Positions 7,923 to 21,372 of a DNA stretch of 64,000 nucleotides are shown in pieces. This DNA comes from Bacteroidota bacterium (GTDB taxonomy: Bacteria; Bacteroidota; Bacteroidia; AKYH767-A; 2013-40CM-41-45): NCBI GenBank assembly GCA_016713765.1, contig JADJON010000001.1:806001-870000 (forward strand), given 5' to 3'. The notes below the pieces were generated by a model that saw nothing but the letters and a program-made list of their open reading frames with translations, made no database searches and was not told the origin of the DNA. A program made the translations under genes and the position numbers. Every line of letters starts with the position of its first letter. Position 1 is the stretch's first letter.

Positions 7923-8324
7923 TCACTTCAAGGTGGCGGGGGCTTTTTCGTAGAGCTCGAGCGGAAGGCCGTCCGGGTCGCTGAAGAAAGTAAAACGAGC
8001 TCCGGTCGTTGCATCGATCCGGACCGGTTCACAATCGACACCGTGTTGTTTCAGTCGTTCGATCTCCGCATCCAATTTTTCCACCCCGAACGCGATATGC
8101 CGGGCTCCGCAGGCTTCCGGATGTGTAGGCCGCTCCGGCGGATACGGAAAGGAAAACAGTTCGATCATCACTCCATCCGCCAGCGCGAGGTCCAGTTTCC
8201 ACGATGCACGCTCCGCGCGATACACTTCGCGTAGGACCAATAACCCGATGATGTTCGAATAGAAGTGTTTGGACCGCTCATAGTCGGAGCATATGATCGC
8301 GATATGATGCAGGCTTAGCGACAT
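7923..8324 (-). CDS. VOC family protein, YaeR/SMU1112c-like glyoxalase
   Basis: The 133-residue protein is a single vicinal-oxygen-chelate domain pair. LHHIAIICSDYERSKHFY, VMIELFSFP, ARHIAFGVEKLD and DPDGLPLELYE supply the His, Glu, His and Glu positions that bind the metal in glyoxalase I-type enzymes. It is closest in pattern to the YaeR group, cytoplasmic proteins of uncertain substrate. The gene ends 32 bp from the convergent membrane-protein gene at 7891 and starts 91 bp after the SRPBCC gene on the same strand. Confidence 0.88.
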   Translation of the reverse strand: MSLSLHHIAIICSDYERSKHFYSNIIGLLVLREVYRAERASWKLDLALADGVMIELFSFPYPPERPTHPEACGARHIAFGVEKLDAEIERLKQHGVDCEPVRIDATTGARFTFFSDPDGLPLELYEKAPATLK

Positions 8325-8415
8325 GAGTGTATGGAAGGTGAAGTTGCAACCGAACGACCCTTTCCGGACGATCGATCGGCTTGAGTACGTCCAGGAAGTT
8401 GCGGTCGCTTTCGGC

Positions 8416-8835
8416 TCAGGCCTTTTCGCAGTGGTGTTTGAAATTGTTCAGGATTGCCTGCCATCCGTCGCGTTGCATTTCCATCGAGTGCGTTCCCTCT
8501 GCGTCGAATGATTCGTCCACCCGGACACTTCCATTTGTTTCGGAAAACAGCACCTCGACGGATCGTCCGTCGCTCATGGCGTACGCGATTTTCCGGTTGG
8601 GAATAACTGTGGTGTAAGTACCGCCGAATTCAAAGGACATGCTGCCGTCACGAGCAGCCATGGTCGCCGTGAATTGCCCTCCAACGCGCAAGTCATTCGA
8701 AGCGGCAGGGCAATGCCAGTCATCGGAGGCGTGGTTCCATTGCACGATATGTTGCGGATCGGTCCAGCGTTTCCAGACATGGTCCATCGAGGCATTGATC
8801 AGCGTTGAAACGGTAATTTTCTGAGAAGTTGACAT
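8416..8835 (-). CDS. SRPBCC (AHSA1-like) domain protein
   Basis: The 139-residue protein has the START-like fold signature of activator of Hsp90 homologues: INASMDHVWKRWTDPQHIVQWN at the N-terminus, GGTYTTVIPNRKIAYAM in the middle and MQRDGWQAILNNFKHHCE in the C-terminal helix. These small cytoplasmic proteins bind hydrophobic ligands; their substrates are mostly unknown. I chose the ATG at 8833-8835 because the first beta strand (SQKITVSTLIN) follows it; an upstream ATG would add 51 residues with no family similarity. Confidence 0.85.
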   Translation of the reverse strand: MSTSQKITVSTLINASMDHVWKRWTDPQHIVQWNHASDDWHCPAASNDLRVGGQFTATMAARDGSMSFEFGGTYTTVIPNRKIAYAMSDGRSVEVLFSETNGSVRVDESFDAEGTHSMEMQRDGWQAILNNFKHHCEKA

Positions 8836-9183
8836 TTGCCGGGGAGGGTTACATTCACGATTTCCGGTAAAATTAATAATCCTTCCTGAGCAACTCGAGG
8901 GGATTTCGCCAAGCGAAAGGTGTGATTGGCCAAATTGACATTTGCGCCAATACCAGAAATTTCGCCATCTGTCAGCATTTTCCGCCACTTGTACAATTGC
9001 TGGTTGCCAGCCCTTCTGTGCGGGGTTATCTTAGGGGACTAAATCCCACGTTAACATCCTTCTGAACGGCCAAGCAGCCGTCCGGTCTTGAGTTGTCGAT
9101 GCTTACTGCCGCCACTCTCCACTTGTCAGGCGCAGGAAGGCATTCCTTGAAATATTGAAACACACTACACCAAATCAATAATC
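8836..9183. other. Intergenic region upstream of the giant T9SS gene
   Basis: No gene is visible in these 348 bases. The right half carries a possible promoter (9004-9034) and a long leader of about 140 nt before the giant gene. The left half contains several TTTCGCC and GGCGAAA words that could pair, but I cannot assign a regulator or riboswitch. Confidence 0.5.
9004..9034 (+). promoter_or_regulatory. Possible promoter of the giant T9SS gene
   Basis: TTG at 9004-9006 and TATCTTAG at 9027-9034 are 20 nt apart. The second box differs from TAnnTTTG at one position. The predicted transcript would have a leader of about 140 nt. Confidence 0.35.
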
Positions 9184-12100
9184 ATGAACATTTTTTCGAC
9201 ATGCGAGCGTCCGCTACGGGCGATTCGGGCGACGCTCTTTTGCCTTGGGCTGATGGCGATTTCGCTGATCAGTGCCACTACTGCAAATGCGCAGGATTAC
9301 CGGTCGCGTCAAAGCGGCGATTGGGATGACCTGGCTACCTGGGAGTTCTGGAATGGGTCCGGATGGAATCCGGCCAGCTTGATACCGGACCATGTCAACT
9401 GCTCGACGCTCACCATCATGCCTTCGCACGTCGTAACGATCACGGCGTATTTCGCGCACATCGATCAGTTGACGATCATGTCGGATGGTACGCTGAGGAT
9501 TGTGGAAGGAAACCTCGAAGTCCTGGACGGGCCCGGTACCGATATCCAATGCTACGGGCATATCAACGTGAATACGGGTGCTTTCTTTTTGCAACACAGT
9601 TCGATCGTCGTTGATGATGGTGGCAGTCTCGATTTGACCAGTATGGTCAATGTCAATGGTCCCGGCACCATCGACATCATCGGCGGTTCGACCGCATCGT
9701 TTTCTTCAAACGGTGATCCTATCATTCTCGCGGACAGTCTGGTCTTTTCGGTTTCGGCTTCTGCTACTGCGACATTAGGAGGTACCGGTGAATTGCAGTT
9801 GGCGGGTCATTTCACGTTTAACCTGGATGGGGCCTTTGAAATCGATTCGGATGCCGACATCACGACGAACGCGCTTGTCAACGGGCAGATCAACGGAACC
9901 GGATCATTCAGCAAGCAAGGCGGAATAGGAACCACCTCTGTAGGTTCACCAAATCTGTTGTTTGCCGGTTCGCTGAGTGTCTCGGTGCACACCGGTGTGC
10001 TTGACATGGCCTGTACGATCACCAATCCCGGTGCTACAACTTCAGAGTTGATCGTCGAAGCCGACGCGACGCTACGGGGCGCTACGGATTTCGTCTTTAC
10101 GGGCGTCAACATCACCAACAACGGAGCGATTCAGACTGATCGCCTGATCCTGACCGGCGAGAATACGATGAACTATGACGGTAACGGTACGATTCGGCAC
10201 CTCGTCATGGACAACCACAGTGCTTACCTGGATTTTTCGAACGCGCTGGATGACCTGACCGTCACCGAGGAATTGGAACTGCTGAATGGCCGGATCAATA
10301 TGAACGGCGGCAGGATGGTGATGCCGGCAACCTGCGTACTTACCGGTGGCAATGAAGGCAGTTATGTAATCGGACGCGTATTGCGCGGATTCTATCCTGG
10401 CAGCAACCCACGGATTTTTCCGGTCGGCGATCCGGATACGTATGCACCGGTAACGATCGCGCCCGACCTGATCGGGAACGGCGATTTCCTGGTGGAAACA
10501 TTTGCAGGTGACCATCCCGATGTGAATAACTCCGGGATCAATGAACCGTTGAGTATCAACCGGACGTGGCATGTCGACAAATTGCTGAGTAACGTCAGAA
10601 CCTGTTCCGTAACTTTTCAATGGCATCCGGCTGACCTTGACGCCGGGGTGAATTTGCAGGAGACACGCGGGGCGTTATACAATGATGGCTTGTGGTTGCG
10701 ACCGGTTATCTTCAACCGTACGGATTCAACCCTGACGCTGGATGAGCTCAGCTTGTTCGGCGATTTCCAGCTCGGTGAAGCGCCGGCGCTTCCGGGCGCA
10801 GCCCTCGCATTCGACGGGCAAAACGATTATGTACAGGGGCCGGTCGCCCTGATTCCCCTGAACGACAGCGCTTATACCTTTTCTGCCTGGGCGAAAGTCA
10901 ATGTGATCAACGGAACGTATGCCACGATCGCATCACAGAGCCGGGGTTTTTATCTGGGTTATGGCGAAACCGGCGAGATCCGGGTCGGCGATTCCTGGAT
11001 CAATACGGGGGTGCAATATCCGACCGATAATGCATGGCACAACCTCACGGTAGTCCGCGCCGTGGACAATACCTATCTCTACATCGACGGCGTATTGGCT
11101 GCCACGGCTGGATTCGTCATTCCAAGTCCGGGACCGGTGTTTGATAATCCGATCCCGACCTTTTACATCGGTTCCCAGTTTTACGGGAACTCCGAGGTTT
11201 GGAATGGTGCGATCGACGAAGTCCGCGTCTGGAACCGGGCATTGTGCGAAAGAGAAGTCGCCGAAGTCGCGGGTTGTGAGATCAGCGGGTCCGCTGACGG
11301 ACTCGTCGCGGTTTACAATTTCAACCAGGGACTCGCGGAAGAACCCAATCCTACGTTCGACAACATGTTGTTGGATGCCAGTGGTAATGGTCGTCATGCC
11401 ACGACCGTGAATTTCAATTGGAGTGGTTCTGCTTCCAACTGGATCCGTGCAGGCGGTGTTGCAACCGGAAACGGTTGTAATTCGCCATCTTACACCGTCG
11501 CGTATTTCGACCAGGACGAGGATAATTTCGGTCGGAGTGACATGACCGTTGTGTACAATTCGCTTTGCGATGTGCCACCGTCCTATCGTCTGGTTGCAGG
11601 TGACTGTGACGACAACAACCCGGCAGTTCATCCGCGGTTGACCCTTCCTGCGGGAGCCATCGCTTTCCTGCCGTTCAATGGAAACGCCCAGGACGAAAGC
11701 GGTACCGGTAACAATGGTATTGTTCAAGGCGCGAACCTGACGACCGATCGGTTCGGTCACGCGAACAACGCCTATGAATTCAACGGTTTCTCCTCCTTCA
11801 TTGAAATTCTCAACGACGGCGACTTCAACGTTTCCGATCTGACATTGGCCGCCTGGATTCGTCCGGATGGCGCAGGCAGTGGAACGGTCGTGAGTAAATC
11901 CTTCGGTGTCGGCGGCCTCAGTTCCTTTATCATGAACGCGGATCCCGGCGCCGATCGGCTGGATGTTGTCTATGGCGCTGATCCGGCAAACGACACGGTG
12001 GCGGGGTCTCCTCTGCAACAAGGCGTGTGGCAGTTCGTCGCCTTCACCTTCAATGGAAATACCAAGCAGGCTGAACTGTACATCGACGGCGCGCGAGTAG

Positions 12101-15100
12101 GCACGGTCAATTCTCCGGGCGTCAGCCTTGGCGCCGATGGCAGTTCAGTGGTGTTGGGTGCCGATGTGGCTCCCTTCATGAACAATTTCTTCCAGGGCGC
12201 CATCGATGAAGTCATGATCTATGGTCGCGTATTGACATCGGAAGAGATCCTGCGGATCAGTTCCGCGACCCGCGACCCGGGTGAAGTCTGCAACGGCATC
12301 GACGACGATTGCAACGGACTTACGGACGAGGGCGATACGACTCCACCGACGATTACCAACGGAAACAATTTGCTGCAATCCTACCGGTTCAATTCCGGAT
12401 TGCTGGAGGATGTACATGGTAGTACCGGGCGCATGACGTCTAATGGAGGTTCTGTTGGTGGTGATCTTTATTCCTTCGGACAGAACCAGGGACTGTCATT
12501 GCGCGGCGGTTTTGATCCGGCTAACTACTCGATCGAACTGCAGTTCACTCCTTTCAACACGGCCGGCTACCGTAAACTGATCGACTTCAAAAACCTTACC
12601 CAGGATGCAGGCTTATACATTACCGCTACCGGATTCGATTTCTATACGGTCGGCGGCGGTTCGGAGCCCTTCCTGCAGAATCAGTTGAATCGACTGGTCA
12701 TCACGCGCGACGGTTCGACGAAGGCGGTGAGCATTTTTGTCAACAACGTTCCAGCGTTCGACTTCATCGATGCCGGTGACGCGGCTGTGTTCTCCTCTCC
12801 GGATACCGTAGCGCATTTCTTTATCGACGATAACGGCGGAGTCGAAGCTACCGATGGTACGGTGGATCGCATTCGCATCTTTGGAAGTCCGCTTAACCCG
12901 ACCCAGGTCGACGCCTTATACAATCCGAATGCGGCGACCAACTTCCAGGAGTACCTGCTATCGGGTCAGTGTTCAACGGCTTCCACGTCCTTCCCCTTCA
13001 CTGCCGCTGACAATTGTGGCAACGTGAACGTTACCTATGCTTCAATTGATGGTCCTCCATTCTATGTAGGAGCCGTCAACGAAGTCTATACCATCGCGGT
13101 CGACGATGCGGGGAATAACTCGTATGCCACCTTCCTCTATACGATCTTTCCGGTCGATACCTGGTATGCCGACAATGACGAAGACGGGTTCGGCGATCCC
13201 AATAACGATACCCTGGCCTGTAGTGCACCGATCGGTTATGTAGCCAATAACACCGATTGTAACGATGCTGATCCCGGTTCGCAATCCCTGCGCCCGGTTG
13301 TGGTGCACAGCCTTCCTGCCGGAATCCCGAACTGCATCGCCGTTTTGGATACGCTTTCCGTGTTTGAGTACCAGTCCCAGGCATTTGCCAACCAGGTTTT
13401 AGGCTTCAGCAGCGAGTTTACCGATGCTGACTGGTCCGCTTCGCGCATCCTCGGTGCTCCGGATGTTTATCCATCTTATGGAGACAATGTGAACGCCTGG
13501 GCGCCCTTCGGCCAGGATGCTTCACGCGAGTTCATCGAATTGGGCTTTAACAACAACACGCCCATCAACCTGATCGAGATCTACGAAACCTATACGCCGG
13601 GCGCCATTGATACGGTCTCGGTTTGGAATCCATATACCTCGGACTATCAGATCGTGTATACGGCGGCTGCAGGGGCGTTCCCGGAGGTAGCTAACAAACT
13701 GCAGATACGATTCCCTGTCACCGCTTTCCCGGTTTCGCGGATCCGGATCGCTATGAATTCGGGTTACGTACACGATTGGAACGAGCTGGATGCCGTTTCC
13801 ATTGGTATGATCGTCCCCACCAGCTACTCCGCCTACACCTGGAGCACTGGTGCTACGACCCCTTCCATCACTGTCAACACAGCAGGACAGTATAATGTGA
13901 GCGTCGCCAACGGGGCATGTGTGGCCAACAGCGGTATTGCGATCCGTAATCAACATTTTCTGGCCGGGCCCTCTTTCGACTGGACCATTTGTCAGGGCGC
14001 GTCCGTTGTGTTGGCGGTAGGTGGAGGAGACACGTATAGCTGGAGCACCGGTGAAACGACACAGGCCATCACAGTCTCACCGACCGAGACGACGGTTTAC
14101 ACTGTTGATGGAACGGACGTATACGGATGTTCGATGAGCGATGAGATCACCGTTTATCAGTACGATCCGATCCAGGTCGCATCCATTTCAGTGATTCCCG
14201 AGTCTGCACCATCCGCAGACAACGGATCGATCGAAGTCACCGGTGTAACCGGCGGGGTGGCCGGCGGATATACGTACTCGCTGTTCTTCGAAGCGGCATT
14301 GGTCGCTTCGAACGGCACCGGATTATTTACGCTTCTGGCTCCAGGGGACTATTATCTTGTTGTCAACGACAACGCCCCTTGCGAATTTTCAACCGCGGTC
14401 ACCGTACCTCCTGCAACCGTTTGTACGGCAGCCGAGACCCCGACGATCATCCAATATGATCCGATCATTTGTCCCGGCGAAGACCTGTTCCTGACGGTCA
14501 ACGGCTCTGCCCTGAACGATAATACAGACTGGTACTGGTATGAAGGAAGCTGCGGCGGAACGCCTATCGGAACCGGAGCGAACCTGTATATTCCATTAGC
14601 CACCAATACCACCTACTACGTGCGTGGGGAAGGCGGATGTGTTCAGACGGGTGCTTGTGCGTCCATTGCGATAACACCGCTGTCGCCTCCCAACATCAGC
14701 TTCAACGTCATCGCCACGGATATCACCTGTAGCGGCGCGGAGGACGGTACCATTTCAATACTGAATGCAACCGGTGGAGCGCCGGGAGTGGATGGCTACA
14801 CCTATACGGTTTCCGACGGTGAATCCTACTTCTCGAACCACACGGGCTTGTTTACCGGCTTGTGGTCCAGCAGCTACTTCGTACAGGTTACAGACACCTC
14901 TGTTTGTGGTTTACAGGACACCGTCGATTATTTCATCAGCGAACCGGATCCGATTGCTATGACCATCAACCTGGCAGCGAACAGTTGCTATGGCCAGGAT
15001 GTAACGGGATTCATCGCGGTTACGGGCGGTACACTGCCGTATACCGGTGATGGAGCGTTTAACCTGGGCGCATTGGCGCCGACGGATTCAGTACTGGGTT

Positions 15101-18100
15101 TCCTGGTTTCGGACGCAAACGGTTGTCAGCGGATCGATTCTGCCATATTCAGCCAACCGTCAGCACTCGTACTCGACGGTGTGACCGATTCCACCATCGT
15201 TTGTCTGGAATTCTCGACCACGGGAGAACTCACCCTGACCCCGTCCGGCGGAACGGCTCCTTATACGATCACCGGCGATGCAACCACCGGTCTTGTCGAC
15301 GGGACCTACCACTATACCCTGACCGATAACAACGGTTGTGTGCTGAATAAGACCACCGAGGTGTTCGTCACCAATTGTATCCTGCCCTATTACAACGCGC
15401 CGGATTCCGGTAAGGTGAACACCGCGCTCGGGCCGGAGCTCGTGCAGTTGTACAACGATCCGGATTCGATCGGACCTCAAAACAACAACGTCGTATTCCA
15501 GTTGGATGGTTTCGGATCCGTCTTCATCGACGTGATCGCGAACATCGGTCAGTACGACGCGTTGCTGAACCTGCTGCAAACACCGCAGTACGGCATGACC
15601 GGTATCATCGATAACGGCGACACCACGCTGATCATTACCGGTTATTATCCGATCGACAACCTGCCACTGCTGGATTCCATTCCGTCACTCGTCAACTTTG
15701 TCCGTCCGAACTACGCACCCGTAAGCAGTGCCGGCCTGATCAATTCACAAGGCGACCGTGCGATGAAGTCCGATTCGGCGCGTGTGCTCTTTGATCTGGA
15801 TGGTTCCGGCATCAAAGTGGGTGTGATCTCCGACAGCTACAACAAGCTTTCGGGTAATCCTGCCGGTCTTGATATCAGCAACAAGGATCTTCCCGGACCA
15901 GGCAATGCAACCAATCCTACTCCGGTACAGGTGCTATTGGATTATCCGTATGGAGCCGGTCTTGATGAGGGCCGCGCCATGATGCAGATCGTACATGACG
16001 TCGCGCCGAAAGCCGAGCTGGCCTTCCGCACCGGTTTCATCAGCGCGGGGGATATGGCTGAAGGTATTGTGGAATTGCAGCAGGCCGGTTGCGACGTCAT
16101 CGTCGACGACGTTACCTATATCACGGAACCCTACTTCCAGGACGGCCTGGTGTCACGCGCGGTCAACGCGGTACGTGATTCCGGAGTCGCTTACCTGACC
16201 TCCGCCGGAAACTTTGGCAGTGTATCCTATGAGGGAATCTTCAATCCGATCAACGCGCCTTCCGGCCTCACCGGAAAGGTGCACGACTTTGGTGGCGGTG
16301 ATTACCTCCAACTGCTGAACCTGAAGAAAGGCTCATACACGCTGGTGCTTCAGTGGGACGACTCGCTTTATTCACTGAAGCAGTTACCCGGCGCACGCAA
16401 CGACTTCGACGTTTACCTGACCGACGTGACCGGCACGAAGCTGTTCGGTCTGAACCGGAAGAACAACTGGGGGGACCCGATCGAGGTACTGCCGTTTACG
16501 GTATTGTCGAATGTTCAGGCCAACCTGATGATTGTCCGTACCTGGTCCCAGGATACGATCACGCCGATGAAGTTCAAGTACATCGTCTTCCGCGGAGATA
16601 TGACCATCGCGGAACACCCTGGCGGAAATTCGACCATCATCGGACAGGCCAACGCCGAAGGCGCGATGTCTGTCGGTGCCGTGCGCTACACGCAGACGCC
16701 GGTCTTCGGTACACCGACCCCGGTGATCGAAACCTTCTCGTCCGTCGGTGGTACCCCGGTGAAAGGTGTGGTCCGCAACAAGCCTGATTTCTCCGCGCCG
16801 AATGGCGTGAACACTTCCGTGAACTTCTTCTCGAAGGATATTGAAAGTGACGGCCTGTACAACTTCTTCGGCACTTCCTGTGCAGCGCCTCACGCTGCCG
16901 GAACAGCCGCGCTCCTGATGCAGGCGCGTGAGAAGTTCTATAGCGAGCACATGCTCCCGGATAGCGTTCGCAGCATCCTGCAGCAGACGGCAATCGATAT
17001 GGGCGATGCCGGATTCGACTACGCTTCGGGTTATGGTTTGATCGACGCGAACGCGGCGATCATGACCTTTGCCGAGCCGAAGCCGTTGATCGACACCGTG
17101 GTCGCGACTGATCCGCAAGCGGTGCCGGGGGTAACCGACTTCGAGGTTACTGTTTCGGGTAGTTACTTCTCCGATTCTTCCGTCGTGTATTTCGACGGTC
17201 AGCCTTTGCCGACCGATTTCGTCGATCCGACCCACCTGCTGGTCATTGTCCCTGCTTTCACGGGTAACCCCATGTTGCAGGTCTACAATCCGCCGACGGT
17301 TCCGAATGTCAACGACGGTGGTTTTTCGAACGGCTACTACTTCTACAACTCGGTGAAGCCGGTCATTACCGTACGTGCCGACAATTCCGTCAAGTACTAC
17401 GGCGAGAGCCTGCCTGCGTTCACCTCGACGATCCTCGTGGATGGACAGCCGCTGTCTTCAACCAGCCTCTCGCTGACCGATCTTGGCCTCGACGATCTGC
17501 AGTATCAGACCATCGCGACGCCGCTGAGCGGAATCGGTTTCTATCAGGTCATGCCGGTCATGGTGCCGCTGGATCTGAACGATCCGGATGATCTCACCAT
17601 CGATACCAGCTATGAGTTCACGTTTGAGCCGGGTATTCTGAAGATCAACAAGCTTCCGATCACGATTACACCGCGCGATACGACCCTGACGTACGGCGAT
17701 AAGATCACGGGCATTCAGTTCAAGTATGACTACGATGATTCGAACATCGATCCCGGCTTCCGCGTCGACTTCCTTGATTCCATTCAGGAGACGCACCAGT
17801 TGACGATGTCGAATGCGCTGGTGTTGGTCAACCCGCGTGTGGTGACCAACCCACGCGTGGTGACGAACTCGGACTTCGCCAATCTGGCGATGGTCGCGAC
17901 GGGTCAGGCGATTGCCAACCCGCGTGTGGTAACCAATCCGCGTGTGGTGACCAACACCGTCGTGATCGATACCATGGAGATCATTGACCTTTCGGCCGAA
18001 TCGGTGTTCAATTACGATAACGATTCCTCGCTTATCATCCTGGAAACGCCGACCGGTGGTCTGCGTTCCCGCGCCATGGCCAATCCGCGTGTGGTCACGA

Positions 18101-21100
18101 ATCCGCGCGTTGTGACCAATCCACGTGTCGTTACCAACGGCGTCCTCGACGCTGATACGACCGCTTTGGATACCGACAACAGCGATAACATCGCCGTTGT
18201 CCTTGATGAAGATGACGTCAACCAACCGGACACCGCCACGCAGTTGAAGTCGGTGAACCTGATCACCGGTACCACGCCTGGCAACTGGTTCATCGTCCCC
18301 GGCGCCTTCTTCGACGACAATTTCGAAATCAGTTATGGAATCGGTAATCTGACCATCGTTCCGGCGGAGATCACGGTCAAAGCCAAGGACACCACGCTGG
18401 ATTGTTTCGGCACACCTCCATTCGAAGCGGAAATTTCCGGCTTCCAATATCAGGATGAAGAAGGCGTAGATGCGAATTCGGGGCCGAGTTTCGATTTGCT
18501 GGATGACCAGAACCAATCCGTTGCCACCATTACAGCGGGTGGATCGTACACCATCGTACCGAGTGATTACTCCTTTGCCGCGGATTCGAATTACGTGATC
18601 GTCTATGAGAACGGTACGCTTCAATTGCCCGACCCGCTCGTGCTGAATGCAAGTGCCGATCCGATCGGTTGTTTTGGCGCAACGACGAGCGTTACGCTGC
18701 TGGCTACCGGAGGCAATGGAGGATACCAATATGGTGGAGACGCAATCAGCGGTTTGTCCGAGGGCAGTTACCAATACACAGTCACTGATCTTAAAGGTTG
18801 TACGGCAACTGCCGGTGTGACGATCCAGCCTGCTCCGGCTAAGCTGTTGATCTCTGCTACCGTTACACAACCCAATTGTCATGGCGAGACCGGAAGTGTC
18901 GTACTCGATGCGACCGGCGGTGTAGGACCTTACACCTATTCGAATACTCCTACGACCGGATTGACCAACGGAACCTATGTGTATGAGGTAACGGATGCGA
19001 ACGGTTGTACGAACAGTATCGAAGTAGAAATTCAGGCTGCCCCCAGCAACCTCGTCTTGAACGCGTTTACTACGCAACCGGCTTGCTTCGGCGATCTCGG
19101 CTCGGTGCTATTGTCGCCGACCGGAGGGGTAGGGCCTTATACGCTTGGATTGGATCCGGTAAGCGATCTTGGCCCGGGTAGTTACCAATACACCGTCACC
19201 GACGCGAACGGTTGTGCCGCGGTTGCAACAGCTGTCATCAACCCGGCCCCGGATCCGGTCGTGCTCATTGCCACGCCCGTGAATCCTTCCTGCTTCGGTC
19301 AGACCGGCAGCGTACTGCTATCGGCTACCGGTGGTAATGGAACCTACACCTATGGCGGGGATGCTACGACCGGACTTGGCTCCGGTACGTATCAATACAC
19401 GGTCAGCGATGTTAAGGGTTGCACCGGAAGCGCCAGTGCGCAGATCGTCGTGCCCACCCAGTTGAGCATCAATACTACTTCGACTCCGACCGGTTGTTCC
19501 GGTAACACCGGCACTGCAACTGCTGCGCCGAGTGGCGGTACTCCGGGGTACCAGTACCTCTGGACGCCTGGTGGAGGAACGACCGCCACCATCGGCTCAC
19601 TTGCATCCGGCATCTACCAGGTTACGGTGACCGATGCGAACGGCTGTACCCGTACGGCATCCGTGGCTGTTTCGAGCAGCGGTTCAGCACCGGCTACTCC
19701 GGGCGCGATCAGCGGACCTTCGGGCGGTTGTCGCGGCCAGAACGGCGTTGTGTTCAGCGTTCCTGCCGTTGCCGGAGCGACTTCCTATCAGTGGACGCTT
19801 GCATCGGGTATGACCGGTACATCGACCGGCAATTCGATCACGGTGAACTTCACCAATAGCTTCAGTGGCGGTTCGATCTGTGTTCGTGCAGTGAACGTTT
19901 GCGGTAACAGTCAATATTCCTGCAAGTCCTTGACACGCTTTACTGCGGCTCCCGCCAATGCAGGAACCATCAGCGGACCGGCTACGATCTGTGGTCCGTT
20001 GACGGCTACTTACAGCGTGGCGCCTGTTGCGAATGCCACCTCCTACAACTGGACGCTGCTTGCGCCTGGTGCCACGATCGCTTCGGGTCAGGGAACCAAT
20101 TCGATCACGGTCAACTTCAATTCGAATTATGTAGTTGGTATCCTGGCTGTACAGGCAAGCAATTGCATCGGCAGCGGTTCGTACAGCTTCAAGCTGATCC
20201 TGGGCCAGTTGGTGCTTGCGCCGATCTTCACAGCTACTAATAACCCGACGGTCGGCGTGTGCGGCGGTTCGACGAAGACCTACGAGATCTTCAAGTTCCC
20301 GAACGCGACCTCCTACACCTGGAGCGCTCCGGCGGGCAGCGTGATCACCAGCAGCCTCGGACAGAGCGGTAATCCGCTGACCGTCGACAGTACCGTGGGC
20401 AAGGTCTCGATCAAGTTCCCGAGCGGCTTCAGCAGCGGCACGGTCAGCGTGTACGCCACGAACGCCTGCGGTAACAGTCCGGTTGCGAGCCTTTCCGTGC
20501 GGTCCACGCCCTTGGCTCCGTCCACGATCAGCGGCCCGACGGCAGGGGTCTGCCGTCTGAGCAATCAGACCTATTCGATCAGCGCAGTGACCGGCGCCAC
20601 CTCTTATACCTGGACGGTACCTTCCGGCGCTACGATTACCAACAACAGCGGAACATCGATTCGTGTCACGTTTGGTAACAGCTTTACTGGATCGGGTAAT
20701 ATTACCGTGAAAGCGAACAACGCTTGTGGCAGCAGTGCCGTAACCTCGCTGTTGGTGAAAGCCGCTCCTGCTCAACCTTCGGCCATCAGCGGGCCTGCCA
20801 CCGTTTGCAAATCACAGACCTCGGTGAGTTATTCGGTGCCTGCCGTGGCCAATACTTCATCGTATACCTGGACGATCTCCGGTGGCGCGACCTTCGTTGG
20901 CAGTTCGAGCGGCCGGACGGTCACCGTACGGTTCACCGGCGCCACCAGCACGACGGTTACGCTCACCGCGCGTGCGAACAATACCTGTGGCAGCTCGACC
21001 ACCGCTTCGATGAATGTGACCGTGAACTTCGGTTGCCGGACCGTTGGTGACGAGCTGATCGAGACGGATGAGCCGATCCTGGCTTACCCGAATCCGACCC

Positions 21101-21321
21101 GCGGTGTGTTACACCTGAATTTCCTTTCCACCAGCGAGCAACGACAGCACCTGATGGTCGCCGACCTGACCGGACGTGTCTTGCAGGAGCAGGATGTACA
21201 GGTGAAGGAGGGCGAGAACTTCCTGGAGCTGGACCTCACGGGCTATGCGCGCGGCGCTTACCTGGTCACCTTCCTCCGCGAAGATGCAGCAGCGAAAACG
21301 CTGCGAATCCTCGTTGAGTAA
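9184..21321 (+). CDS. Giant T9SS-secreted multidomain protein with S8/S53-like protease domain
   Basis: This 4045-residue protein begins with a signal peptide (ends near ATTANA, residue 36) and ends with a type A T9SS sorting domain ([13 protein letters not shown] near residue 3967), so it should be exported and anchored or released at the cell surface. Between them: beta-rich N-terminal region; LamG-like domains at about 541-696, 825-1035 and 1060-1256; MopE-type metal-binding segments ([29 protein letters not shown]); a discoidin-like segment near 1425-1540; SprB-like repeats near 1665-2000; a protease domain at 2195-2632 with Asp2217 (GVISDSYN), Glu2262 (DEGRAMMQ) and Ser2565 (GTSCAAPH); an IPT-like domain; MBG domains interrupted by NPRVVTN arrays (2883-2985); five SprB-like repeats (3153-3499); and five PKD/Ig-like repeats (3503-3949). 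The frame is intact over 12.1 kb. It is likely an adhesin or surface protease; the substrate is unknown. Confidence 0.93.
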   Translation: MNIFSTCERPLRAIRATLFCLGLMAISLISATTANAQDYRSRQSGDWDDLATWEFWNGSGWNPASLIPDHVNCSTLTIMPSHVVTITAYFAHIDQLTIMSDGTLRIVEGNLEVLDGPGTDIQCYGHINVNTGAFFLQHSSIVVDDGGSLDLTSMVNVNGPGTIDIIGGSTASFSSNGDPIILADSLVFSVSASATATLGGTGELQLAGHFTFNLDGAFEIDSDADITTNALVNGQINGTGSFSKQGGIGTTSVGSPNLLFAGSLSVSVHTGVLDMACTITNPGATTSELIVEADATLRGATDFVFTGVNITNNGAIQTDRLILTGENTMNYDGNGTIRHLVMDNHSAYLDFSNALDDLTVTEELELLNGRINMNGGRMVMPATCVLTGGNEGSYVIGRVLRGFYPGSNPRIFPVGDPDTYAPVTIAPDLIGNGDFLVETFAGDHPDVNNSGINEPLSINRTWHVDKLLSNVRTCSVTFQWHPADLDAGVNLQETRGALYNDGLWLRPVIFNRTDSTLTLDELSLFGDFQLGEAPALPGAALAFDGQNDYVQGPVALIPLNDSAYTFSAWAKVNVINGTYATIASQSRGFYLGYGETGEIRVGDSWINTGVQYPTDNAWHNLTVVRAVDNTYLYIDGVLAATAGFVIPSPGPVFDNPIPTFYIGSQFYGNSEVWNGAIDEVRVWNRALCEREVAEVAGCEISGSADGLVAVYNFNQGLAEEPNPTFDNMLLDASGNGRHATTVNFNWSGSASNWIRAGGVATGNGCNSPSYTVAYFDQDEDNFGRSDMTVVYNSLCDVPPSYRLVAGDCDDNNPAVHPRLTLPAGAIAFLPFNGNAQDESGTGNNGIVQGANLTTDRFGHANNAYEFNGFSSFIEILNDGDFNVSDLTLAAWIRPDGAGSGTVVSKSFGVGGLSSFIMNADPGADRLDVVYGADPANDTVAGSPLQQGVWQFVAFTFNGNTKQAELYIDGARVGTVNSPGVSLGADGSSVVLGADVAPFMNNFFQGAIDEVMIYGRVLTSEEILRISSATRDPGEVCNGIDDDCNGLTDEGDTTPPTITNGNNLLQSYRFNSGLLEDVHGSTGRMTSNGGSVGGDLYSFGQNQGLSLRGGFDPANYSIELQFTPFNTAGYRKLIDFKNLTQDAGLYITATGFDFYTVGGGSEPFLQNQLNRLVITRDGSTKAVSIFVNNVPAFDFIDAGDAAVFSSPDTVAHFFIDDNGGVEATDGTVDRIRIFGSPLNPTQVDALYNPNAATNFQEYLLSGQCSTASTSFPFTAADNCGNVNVTYASIDGPPFYVGAVNEVYTIAVDDAGNNSYATFLYTIFPVDTWYADNDEDGFGDPNNDTLACSAPIGYVANNTDCNDADPGSQSLRPVVVHSLPAGIPNCIAVLDTLSVFEYQSQAFANQVLGFSSEFTDADWSASRILGAPDVYPSYGDNVNAWAPFGQDASREFIELGFNNNTPINLIEIYETYTPGAIDTVSVWNPYTSDYQIVYTAAAGAFPEVANKLQIRFPVTAFPVSRIRIAMNSGYVHDWNELDAVSIGMIVPTSYSAYTWSTGATTPSITVNTAGQYNVSVANGACVANSGIAIRNQHFLAGPSFDWTICQGASVVLAVGGGDTYSWSTGETTQAITVSPTETTVYTVDGTDVYGCSMSDEITVYQYDPIQVASISVIPESAPSADNGSIEVTGVTGGVAGGYTYSLFFEAALVASNGTGLFTLLAPGDYYLVVNDNAPCEFSTAVTVPPATVCTAAETPTIIQYDPIICPGEDLFLTVNGSALNDNTDWYWYEGSCGGTPIGTGANLYIPLATNTTYYVRGEGGCVQTGACASIAITPLSPPNISFNVIATDITCSGAEDGTISILNATGGAPGVDGYTYTVSDGESYFSNHTGLFTGLWSSSYFVQVTDTSVCGLQDTVDYFISEPDPIAMTINLAANSCYGQDVTGFIAVTGGTLPYTGDGAFNLGALAPTDSVLGFLVSDANGCQRIDSAIFSQPSALVLDGVTDSTIVCLEFSTTGELTLTPSGGTAPYTITGDATTGLVDGTYHYTLTDNNGCVLNKTTEVFVTNCILPYYNAPDSGKVNTALGPELVQLYNDPDSIGPQNNNVVFQLDGFGSVFIDVIANIGQYDALLNLLQTPQYGMTGIIDNGDTTLIITGYYPIDNLPLLDSIPSLVNFVRPNYAPVSSAGLINSQGDRAMKSDSARVLFDLDGSGIKVGVISDSYNKLSGNPAGLDISNKDLPGPGNATNPTPVQVLLDYPYGAGLDEGRAMMQIVHDVAPKAELAFRTGFISAGDMAEGIVELQQAGCDVIVDDVTYITEPYFQDGLVSRAVNAVRDSGVAYLTSAGNFGSVSYEGIFNPINAPSGLTGKVHDFGGGDYLQLLNLKKGSYTLVLQWDDSLYSLKQLPGARNDFDVYLTDVTGTKLFGLNRKNNWGDPIEVLPFTVLSNVQANLMIVRTWSQDTITPMKFKYIVFRGDMTIAEHPGGNSTIIGQANAEGAMSVGAVRYTQTPVFGTPTPVIETFSSVGGTPVKGVVRNKPDFSAPNGVNTSVNFFSKDIESDGLYNFFGTSCAAPHAAGTAALLMQAREKFYSEHMLPDSVRSILQQTAIDMGDAGFDYASGYGLIDANAAIMTFAEPKPLIDTVVATDPQAVPGVTDFEVTVSGSYFSDSSVVYFDGQPLPTDFVDPTHLLVIVPAFTGNPMLQVYNPPTVPNVNDGGFSNGYYFYNSVKPVITVRADNSVKYYGESLPAFTSTILVDGQPLSSTSLSLTDLGLDDLQYQTIATPLSGIGFYQVMPVMVPLDLNDPDDLTIDTSYEFTFEPGILKINKLPITITPRDTTLTYGDKITGIQFKYDYDDSNIDPGFRVDFLDSIQETHQLTMSNALVLVNPRVVTNPRVVTNSDFANLAMVATGQAIANPRVVTNPRVVTNTVVIDTMEIIDLSAESVFNYDNDSSLIILETPTGGLRSRAMANPRVVTNPRVVTNPRVVTNGVLDADTTALDTDNSDNIAVVLDEDDVNQPDTATQLKSVNLITGTTPGNWFIVPGAFFDDNFEISYGIGNLTIVPAEITVKAKDTTLDCFGTPPFEAEISGFQYQDEEGVDANSGPSFDLLDDQNQSVATITAGGSYTIVPSDYSFAADSNYVIVYENGTLQLPDPLVLNASADPIGCFGATTSVTLLATGGNGGYQYGGDAISGLSEGSYQYTVTDLKGCTATAGVTIQPAPAKLLISATVTQPNCHGETGSVVLDATGGVGPYTYSNTPTTGLTNGTYVYEVTDANGCTNSIEVEIQAAPSNLVLNAFTTQPACFGDLGSVLLSPTGGVGPYTLGLDPVSDLGPGSYQYTVTDANGCAAVATAVINPAPDPVVLIATPVNPSCFGQTGSVLLSATGGNGTYTYGGDATTGLGSGTYQYTVSDVKGCTGSASAQIVVPTQLSINTTSTPTGCSGNTGTATAAPSGGTPGYQYLWTPGGGTTATIGSLASGIYQVTVTDANGCTRTASVAVSSSGSAPATPGAISGPSGGCRGQNGVVFSVPAVAGATSYQWTLASGMTGTSTGNSITVNFTNSFSGGSICVRAVNVCGNSQYSCKSLTRFTAAPANAGTISGPATICGPLTATYSVAPVANATSYNWTLLAPGATIASGQGTNSITVNFNSNYVVGILAVQASNCIGSGSYSFKLILGQLVLAPIFTATNNPTVGVCGGSTKTYEIFKFPNATSYTWSAPAGSVITSSLGQSGNPLTVDSTVGKVSIKFPSGFSSGTVSVYATNACGNSPVASLSVRSTPLAPSTISGPTAGVCRLSNQTYSISAVTGATSYTWTVPSGATITNNSGTSIRVTFGNSFTGSGNITVKANNACGSSAVTSLLVKAAPAQPSAISGPATVCKSQTSVSYSVPAVANTSSYTWTISGGATFVGSSSGRTVTVRFTGATSTTVTLTARANNTCGSSTTASMNVTVNFGCRTVGDELIETDEPILAYPNPTRGVLHLNFLSTSEQRQHLMVADLTGRVLQEQDVQVKEGENFLELDLTGYARGAYLVTFLREDAAAKTLRILVE
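17830..18138 (+). repeat. NPRVVTN heptapeptide arrays within the giant gene
   Basis: Seven copies of the heptad NPRVVTN (neighbours share the boundary Asn) are grouped as 2 (17830-17868), 2 (17917-17955) and 3 (18082-18138). The codons differ between copies (AAC/AAT, CCG/CCA, GTG/GTC/GTT), so the peptide rather than the DNA is conserved. Each array is preceded by Ala or Val. They lie in what looks like a long insertion within an MBG-type domain. Confidence 0.9.
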
Positions 21322-21340
21322 TCCATCGTACTCCATGGAA

Positions 21341-21371
21341 CGGGGCCGGAAATTTTCCGGCCCCGTTTTTT
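21341..21371 (+). terminator. Intrinsic terminator of the giant T9SS gene
   Basis: A GC-rich stem of at least 10 bp (CGGGGCCGGA / TCCGGCCCCG) is followed by six T residues, beginning 19 bp after the stop codon. Confidence 0.92.
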
Positions 21372-21372
21372 A

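Noticed and set aside
17458..19077. 539-residue open frame antisense to the giant T9SS gene
   Set aside because: Arg/Ile/Asp-rich shadow of the repetitive coding strand; the sense frame has clear domains.
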